From Acidobacteriota bacterium (GTDB taxonomy: Bacteria > Acidobacteriota > Aminicenantia > UBA2199): a stretch of 6,188 nucleotides of DNA. Under the pieces are notes generated by a model that ran no database searches, was not told the origin of the DNA, and worked only from the letters and a program-made list of their open reading frames with translations. The translations under genes and the position numbers were made by a program. Location: the NCBI GenBank assembly GCA_021817755.1, contig JAKAGC010000255.1:1-6188 (forward strand). The letters run 5' to 3'. Shown here piece by piece: positions 1 to 4,984 of the stretch (position 1 is its first letter; every line of letters begins with the position of its first letter).

Positions 1-123
1 TTAACTGATTCCAATAAAGATTATGAAGAAAAGGATGAAATAGTGGAATCTTCTCCATCAGAAAATGAAAAAGAAATAAAACTCGACCCGAATGATCCTG
101 ACCTACCCTGGGAGCTTCGGTAG
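1..123 (+). CDS. C-terminal end of an unidentified plus-strand protein (5' partial)
   Basis: Frame 1 is open from the first base to a TAG at 121-123, giving the last 40 residues of a protein whose start lies left of the window. The piece is hydrophilic and strongly acidic, rich in Glu, Asp, Lys and Ser (for example DYEEKDEIVE near residues 7-16), and ends in DPNDPDLPWELR. It has no membrane segment and looks like a disordered acidic tail ending in a short conserved-looking peptide. I do not recognise the family. The acidic tail with a hydrophobic tip is loosely like the protein-interaction tails of proteins such as SSB, but there is no real evidence for that identity. The codon choice (GAA, AAA, GAT) matches the rest of the window, which supports real coding. 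It runs towards the minus-strand operon and is probably unrelated to it. Confidence 0.55.
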   Translation, partial: LTDSNKDYEEKDEIVESSPSENEKEIKLDPNDPDLPWELR

Positions 124-395
124 AAGAGATATCCAATGAGTAGTTATAGGAATTGAAAGAGGTATACACCGTCGAATTTTTAAATGGAAGGAAGAGTTAG
201 AACAAGGAACAAAGTATGAAATATAGATTTATTTTTAGAGCCCAGAAGATATTCATTGGTGAGATAGGAAAGATATTAATCTTGAAAATGAAATTAGGCA
301 GTTTGTTTTTAACTTTTATTGAGTTTTGGGAAAAGAATACGCGTTAGATGTTCTCAACATTTAGCATAGATTTAATGCCTTAAATACGATTTGAA
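124..395. other. Convergent intergenic gap with no firm feature
   Basis: This AT-rich interval separates the plus-strand gene fragment from the end of the minus-strand operon. I see no GC-rich hairpin followed by a T tract on either strand, so no intrinsic terminator can be called for either transcript. The only small inverted repeats are weak (GCAT/ATGC about 7 bp apart near 366-380, and CTACC/GGTAG spanning the left gene's stop codon). Frame 2 from 140 to 394 reads like eroded coding sequence, with plausible peptide stretches at 140-223 and 263-361 broken by TAG, TAG, TGA, TGA and TAG. It may be the remnant of a dead gene, but I cannot name it. Confidence 0.5.
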
Positions 396-1265
396 TTATG
401 GTTTCTTTAAAAAATGATCGACTTCTCGTCTAATACTTTTGGCAGCAGCTTTTATTCCATTTGAAATATCGATATGTACTATCCCAGAAATATCGGAAGG
501 TAATTCATTCTCTCCTTTATATAGAAGAATTATTCTTTTATTATTTTCTCTCCTTCCAAGTTTTCCAAGAAAATATCCCATTTCAAAAATTACATTTTGC
601 CGGGAACGTCTTTTCTCATCATCAGTACCGGCTTTATATCCAACATCATCAGGGGTAAGAAGTACAAAAACCAAATCTGTATCGCTTGCTTCCTCTTCAA
701 ATTTCTCGATGATTGTGCGTCCTAGATTGGGCTGGTTACGAAGAACGATCGGTTTAGGGAAATGAAGAGAATTTTGAATAAATTTTTCTAATTTCAATAA
801 TAAAATTTCATCGTGCCCATGAACGATAAATGATTTTGGTTTATTCCTTTTTTTACATATATAGTCTATCACAAAATCATGTTCTTTAACAGTTCTGCTG
901 ACAAATCCGTCACAGTAATGTTGAAAAAAATCTCTGATTTCATTATCGTTAATTGATGTATAAGCTATAAGCCTTATTTTCGTGTAATTCATAATTATCC
1001 AATTTGCCAAAACCTTACCCGAACGATATCCTCCCTGGGTTGCACTAAGTTCATCTGCTGTAAGAATTGCATTTTCTCCAACTGGAAATCTTATATCGAG
1101 AATAACCGTATCAAATCTTTGGGTTTTAATCTTTACTTGAGCTTCTCCTATAGTTCTAACTACCAATGCCTTTATTCCTACTGTATTAAGCTCTTCCATA
1201 ATGCGAGTAGACCAGTAAACGTCATCTTCTACTATCAGAATTTTTTTTGAATTTTTTTTCCCCAT
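396..1265 (-). CDS. Response-regulator receiver fused to a TIR-like (Cap12/PycTIR-type) effector domain
   Basis: The 289-residue protein has two domains and no predicted signal peptide or membrane segment, so it should be cytoplasmic. Residues about 7-135 form a CheY-like receiver: acidic triad start EDD at 13-15, phospho-acceptor Asp57 in VILDIRF, switch Thr103 in IAYTS. The usual beta-5 lysine is Arg124 (GFVSR), and the beta3-alpha3 loop carries an insertion at about 60-83. Residues about 144-275 match the TIR-like nucleotide-binding family (PF10137 by memory): FIVHGHD at 146-152, GRTIIEKFEEEA at 182-193, VFVLLTPDDVG at 199-209, RSRQNVIFEMGYF from 220 with likely catalytic Glu228, and ELPSDISGI at 254-262. 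Studied relatives in CBASS and Pycsar systems cleave NAD+ when triggered by cyclic nucleotides. Here a receiver sits where a ligand sensor would be, so phosphorylation is the inferred trigger. It is the last operon gene. ATG at 1265 is preferred over in-frame ATG at 1277 because GAGAGG lies just before 1265 and nothing similar precedes 1277. NADase activity is unproven. Confidence 0.9.
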   Translation of the reverse strand: MGKKNSKKILIVEDDVYWSTRIMEELNTVGIKALVVRTIGEAQVKIKTQRFDTVILDIRFPVGENAILTADELSATQGGYRSGKVLANWIIMNYTKIRLIAYTSINDNEIRDFFQHYCDGFVSRTVKEHDFVIDYICKKRNKPKSFIVHGHDEILLLKLEKFIQNSLHFPKPIVLRNQPNLGRTIIEKFEEEASDTDLVFVLLTPDDVGYKAGTDDEKRRSRQNVIFEMGYFLGKLGRRENNKRIILLYKGENELPSDISGIVHIDISNGIKAAAKSIRREVDHFLKKP

Positions 1266-1268
1266 ATT

Positions 1269-1275
1269 TCCTCTC
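1269..1275 (-). promoter_or_regulatory. Ribosome binding site deciding the start of the receiver-TIR gene
   Basis: On the minus strand the bases read GAGAGGA, followed by AAT and then ATG at 1263-1265. This purine-rich Shine-Dalgarno sequence overlaps the alternative upstream ATG (1275-1277). That ATG is preceded only by AT-rich sequence. The position therefore argues for a 289-residue rather than a 293-residue product. Spacing from the GAGG core to ATG is 4 nt, on the short side. Confidence 0.65.
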
Positions 1276-1294
1276 ATTACTATTATGAGTTAAA

Positions 1295-1678
1295 TTATAG
1301 TTCATGCATAAATAACCCTTTTTGGATTGCATGATGGATATCTTCGATTCGTACAGGTTTATTGATAAATCCTACCGGCGCTGTACTCTCAGCTTCTTGT
1401 CTAATTTTACCATCTGTATATGCAGTTAGATAAATCACAGGGACATCCATAAACCGGTTGATTTCTTTGTAAGCTTCTATCCCGGTCATGTCGTTTTTTA
1501 GCTTAATATCCATGAGGATAATATCCGGTTTTTTTTCTCTGGCGCTTTTAATGGCAGATTCACCCGTGTTACACACATCAAGTATATTGTAACCGATATC
1601 GGTTAAGCCTTCTCTGTAATTTTCTCCGAGTATCGCTTCATCTTCCACTATTAATATGGATATTTTTTTCTTTCTCAT
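1295..1678 (-). CDS. Stand-alone CheY-like response regulator receiver
   Basis: The 127-residue protein is a single receiver domain with no output domain. All canonical active-site residues are present: Glu12-Asp13 metal-binding acids (IVEDE), phospho-acceptor Asp57 in ILMDIKL, switch Thr85 in IYLTAYTD, and Lys107-Pro108 in GFINKP, with Phe104 in the aromatic switch position. The sequence is of the kind usually encoded next to HisKA_2 or PAS/GAF kinases (MDIKLKNDMTGIEA, then PVIYLTAYTD). It starts 18 bp after the hybrid kinase stop and ends about 29 bp before the receiver-TIR start, so it is part of the same operon. A purine run (GAGAGA) lies only two bases before its ATG, a close and weak ribosome site. 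Likely roles are phosphate shuttle, competitor or sink between the hybrid kinase and the receiver-TIR protein, or a regulator acting by protein contact. These roles are inference; the receiver fold is not in doubt. Confidence 0.95.
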   Translation of the reverse strand: MRKKKISILIVEDEAILGENYREGLTDIGYNILDVCNTGESAIKSAREKKPDIILMDIKLKNDMTGIEAYKEINRFMDVPVIYLTAYTDGKIRQEAESTAPVGFINKPVRIEDIHHAIQKGLFMHEL

Positions 1679-1696
1679 AATCTCTCAGTTATTCAA

Positions 1697-4600
1697 CTAA
1701 ATGGGAAAAGTAATAGTAATCTTTGTACCCCGGGAACGTTCAACTCTGAAAGTTCCATTAATCTGCTGCACCTGTAGACGGACAAGCTTTATCCCAAGAG
1801 AATCTGATGTATTAAAATTGATTTCCCTGGGGAGTCCTTTTCCATTATCGGCTACGATCAATGTTACATTGGTTTCACCCTTTGATGTAAAAGTAATACA
1901 AATAATATTCCCTCGGCTCTCTTTTTGCTGCAAATCTGAGGAGAAAGCATACTTAAATGAATTGGTAACCAATTCATTAATAATAAGACCGCAGGGAATG
2001 GCTTTATCGATTCCCATAGAAATGTTTTCAATATTTATCTCCATTGAAATTCTGTTTTTCTGAGTTTCATAAGACCGGAATAAATGGTTTACCAGATCAT
2101 TCACATATTTTTGAAAATTAATTTCCGAAAGATCTTGGGATCGATATAAACGATCATGGACCATTGCCATTAAATGGAGTCGATCCTGGGCTGTTTGAAA
2201 TTGGTATTTGATATCAGATTCCAAAATTCGTCGACTCTGAAGGTCCAGAAGTGAAGAAATAAAGCTGAAGTTGTTTTTGACTCGATGGTTAATCTCATTT
2301 AACATTACTTCCTTTCTTTTTTCATCCCGTTTGCGTTCAATTGCCATGGCAATCTGTGTGGAAACAAATTCCAGGATATTCTTATTATCTTCGTTAAATA
2401 TCTGGCCTTCATCATAGATTTGAACAGCGAGAACTCCGATTGTTCTTTCTTTTGTTTTTAGAGGAACACCTATCCAGTAATAAGGTAATGGGCCTATTAT
2501 CTCTACCTCTTTTTGAGATTCCAGATCAATGATATCTTTTTTTAAAGCAAGAATCGGTTTTCCTGTATTGATGACATATTCGGTCATTCCTTTTCGTTTT
2601 CTTCGAGATTTTGGGGTCTCTTCTTTATCATCGACGAAATATGGAAAACTGACTAACTCGGTTTTATCATCATAAAGAGCGATATAAAAATTTTGAGCCG
2701 GGATTAATTCTTTTATAATTTCATGTATTGTTTTATATAGATCTTCCAAATTCTCTGAAGTACTAGCATTTTCAGAAATGCGATAGATGGATTCTCTAAC
2801 TTTTTCTAATCGTTTTTGTTTGGTAATATCTACAAAAGACGCCATAGTACCTATTGTTTTACCGATTTTATCACGAACCAGACTGGCGGATAACTGAACA
2901 TCGAAATATGTGCCATCTTGCTTTTTGGCTTTAAATTCCCCGATATAGTTTTCCCCTTTCTTTAATTTTTCTGAAACAATTTCAAGATCATCTTCATTAT
3001 TGAAAAAATCTGCAACATATTTACCCAAGATTTCATCTTTATTGGAATACCCCCATATACTCAAAAAGGATTGGTTAACATAATGAATTTTTCCTTCCAT
3101 ATCAGCAAAAACTATAGCATTGATAGAAGATTCAAGGGCATAATCTTTTCGCATACGATCGATATTGAACTGGTAGTCTCTTACTGCCAGGGCCATACGT
3201 TCTGCAACTTGTCGGGCGATATCTTTTTTTGGGGAATCATAATGACCGATTTCATATTTAAATAATGTCAAACTGCCGACACATTTGTTTTGAAAAAATA
3301 GGGGTTCGATACAATAGGAACCGATTTTCATAAGAGCCATTGCGGATTCTTTATCCAGAGTATGGATAAATTTTTTAATCCCCGGATCATTCATGGCATT
3401 GTTATCACATTCACTTTTTCCACGTAAGATGACACGAATAGAGGGTAAATCGTGTTCTGATAAGGGGACTTCATTGGGTGCGGCTTCATAATAATCACCT
3501 TTTCCAATAGGAATTAATCGAGCTATATTTAACGATTTATCCCGGAAGCGGATGTGGAGGTCATCGCTTTGAGTCAATCGGTATACTTCGTCAACAAGTG
3601 TTTGGAGTGTGTCTTCCGGGGTTTTTTTTTGGCTCAACATATGATCGAGGGTGGACATCATTTTTTCTACTTCCGGATCTCCTTCCACTTTTGACACGGT
3701 TTCGAAAGCTTTTAGTGCTTCTGCCGCATAATCGCGTAAAAGATCCACTTTATCTTCACTGCATGGTCTACCACCTAGTGCGCCATTGACGGAAATTAAA
3801 CCAACTAATCGTTCGCCTCTCATTAAGGGCCAGTGGATAAATTTCCCCATTTTTTCACTTGTGTGGATGGGATCAGCGTAATCCTCTTTTTCGTGTAATT
3901 GTCCGATGTAATGTTTTTTGAAATAATTAATCGATTTTACGATCACTTTATAATTAACAATGCTTATGTTAATTGGATTTCTTGCATCTTTTTCGTTGTA
4001 TCCTTCACAGCCCACGAGCGATAAATTTTCCCCCTTGGAATCCGCTTTATAAATTCTGACTCTGTCGAAACCGTCTTCTCGTTCATGAAGACCTTGTGCA
4101 ATATATTCCATTCGTTCTTCCAAGGGCATAGTTATTAATCGGACGCTATCGGTGAGATCTTGGGCGGATTCGAGAACTGCAATGGGTTTTCCATCCTCTA
4201 ATAGGATGGGGTCTCCATTTTCATCAGGCATGGGTTGAGTCCATGAATAAATCCATTTCAGTGAATTACCGAGTTCTCGAAAGGGGTGCAAGTAAATCCG
4301 TTCATGACTTTTCCCATCACAGAATGTTTTTTGAACAGTACATCCTCTGCATGGGCCAACGTTTTGTTCTCCTAGGAAGGCCATTGCACATGATCCTCTG
4401 GGTAAATCATTCATTTTTTGAAACCGTTTATTTGCAGCGTTCATGTACCAAACTTTAAAACCACGATCCACAAGGGTAATCATGATATCCAATTGGGTGA
4501 GAAGAGAGGGGACATTTTGCCGGGCTTCGTAAAACTGACTAACTCTCTCCTTTAATTCAGAGAGTTGTGTTATTTCAGAGATAAAATCTTTAACTTTCCC

Positions 4601-4969
4601 GGCATCATTCATGCCACTTCGATACATGTAACGGTATGCACCCGCTTTATAGGCAAAAGATTTATAATTTTCGAGTGCTGCAGGATTATCGGCCGGGATA
4701 TTGGTGAAAATGATCGGAAATATTTTAAATGAATACCGGCATATTTCTTCTGTAGTATTGATACCATCTATCCCACCTTTGGCCAATTTGTGGTCGATGA
4801 CGGCCACATCGAAGAAACCGGGGTTTATTTTTACCAATTCCACTGCTTCCTCTCCTGTCTCGACTCCTTTCACATTTTCTTCTTTAAAGCCCTGAGTTAT
4901 CAAATTTTTTACAAGGTTATCCTTATTAATTCGATTGTCATCCACAACCAGGATTTTTATGTTCTCCAT
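1697..4969 (-). CDS. Hybrid sensor histidine kinase, REC-PAS-GAF-GAF-PAS-GAF-HisKA_2-HATPase
   Basis: This 1090-residue soluble kinase has no membrane segment, so it should sense cytoplasmic signals. Domains in order: receiver 1-130 (Asp10-Asp11, phospho-acceptor Asp59, Thr89, with Arg117 where lysine is expected); PAS about 152-278 with Cys194, Cys207, Cys210 and Cys217; GAF about 284-424 (FIHWPLMRGERLVGLISVN at 377-395); a divergent GAF-like region about 435-600; PAS about 608-720 ending in a PAC-like DITKQKRLE; GAF about 722-880 (GVPLKTKERTIGVLAVQ from 834). The dimerisation/phospho-acceptor helix is HisKA_2 type with His895 in NEINHRVKNNF, followed by SLLDLQSRR. The ATPase domain has the N box NELVTN at 998-1003, G1 box DNGKG at 1041-1045 and a G2-like LGIKLV at 1058-1063. 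Catalytic residues look intact. It begins 15 bp after the first kinase and ends 18 bp before the stand-alone receiver. Ligands are unknown. The N-terminal receiver suggests it takes phosphate from another kinase, perhaps the upstream one. Confidence 0.93.
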   Translation of the reverse strand: MENIKILVVDDNRINKDNLVKNLITQGFKEENVKGVETGEEAVELVKINPGFFDVAVIDHKLAKGGIDGINTTEEICRYSFKIFPIIFTNIPADNPAALENYKSFAYKAGAYRYMYRSGMNDAGKVKDFISEITQLSELKERVSQFYEARQNVPSLLTQLDIMITLVDRGFKVWYMNAANKRFQKMNDLPRGSCAMAFLGEQNVGPCRGCTVQKTFCDGKSHERIYLHPFRELGNSLKWIYSWTQPMPDENGDPILLEDGKPIAVLESAQDLTDSVRLITMPLEERMEYIAQGLHEREDGFDRVRIYKADSKGENLSLVGCEGYNEKDARNPINISIVNYKVIVKSINYFKKHYIGQLHEKEDYADPIHTSEKMGKFIHWPLMRGERLVGLISVNGALGGRPCSEDKVDLLRDYAAEALKAFETVSKVEGDPEVEKMMSTLDHMLSQKKTPEDTLQTLVDEVYRLTQSDDLHIRFRDKSLNIARLIPIGKGDYYEAAPNEVPLSEHDLPSIRVILRGKSECDNNAMNDPGIKKFIHTLDKESAMALMKIGSYCIEPLFFQNKCVGSLTLFKYEIGHYDSPKKDIARQVAERMALAVRDYQFNIDRMRKDYALESSINAIVFADMEGKIHYVNQSFLSIWGYSNKDEILGKYVADFFNNEDDLEIVSEKLKKGENYIGEFKAKKQDGTYFDVQLSASLVRDKIGKTIGTMASFVDITKQKRLEKVRESIYRISENASTSENLEDLYKTIHEIIKELIPAQNFYIALYDDKTELVSFPYFVDDKEETPKSRRKRKGMTEYVINTGKPILALKKDIIDLESQKEVEIIGPLPYYWIGVPLKTKERTIGVLAVQIYDEGQIFNEDNKNILEFVSTQIAMAIERKRDEKRKEVMLNEINHRVKNNFSFISSLLDLQSRRILESDIKYQFQTAQDRLHLMAMVHDRLYRSQDLSEINFQKYVNDLVNHLFRSYETQKNRISMEINIENISMGIDKAIPCGLIINELVTNSFKYAFSSDLQQKESRGNIICITFTSKGETNVTLIVADNGKGLPREINFNTSDSLGIKLVRLQVQQINGTFRVERSRGTKITITFPI

Positions 4970-4976
4970 CTAAAAT

Positions 4977-4984
4977 CTCCCTCC
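4977..4984 (-). promoter_or_regulatory. Strong ribosome binding site of the hybrid kinase gene
   Basis: The minus strand reads GGAGGGAG directly after the TAA stop (4985-4987) of the upstream kinase and 7 nt before the ATG at 4967-4969. It is a near-ideal Shine-Dalgarno sequence. Its position against the stop codon of the preceding gene supports coupled translation within one transcript and fixes the hybrid kinase start. Confidence 0.75.

Noticed and set aside
103..123. CTACC/GGTAG inverted repeat at the end of the left-edge gene, as a terminator
   Set aside because: The stem is only 5 bp with an 11-base loop, lies inside the coding end, and has no T tract after it.
439..765. Plus-strand open frame of 108 codons opposite the TIR gene
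   Set aside because: It lies wholly antisense to the strongly supported TIR domain, has no ribosome binding site and its peptide resembles no family I know.
1294..1299. TATAAT on the minus strand overlapping the stop of the stand-alone receiver, as an internal promoter for the TIR gene
   Set aside because: No acceptable -35 element is found 16-18 bp upstream (sequence there resembles AAAAGG), and TATAAT-like strings are expected by chance in DNA this AT-rich.
2585..2615. Basic cluster SRRKRKG in the third GAF domain, as a nucleic-acid binding or localisation signal
   Set aside because: It precedes TEYVINTGKPI, where GAF domains of this type usually carry a basic KG stretch, so it fits the domain's own structure.
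3911..4333. Repeated string AATGTTTTTTGAA near 3910 and 4322
   Set aside because: Both copies are inside different parts of the kinase coding sequence and encode unrelated residues; a match this short and AT-rich is coincidental.
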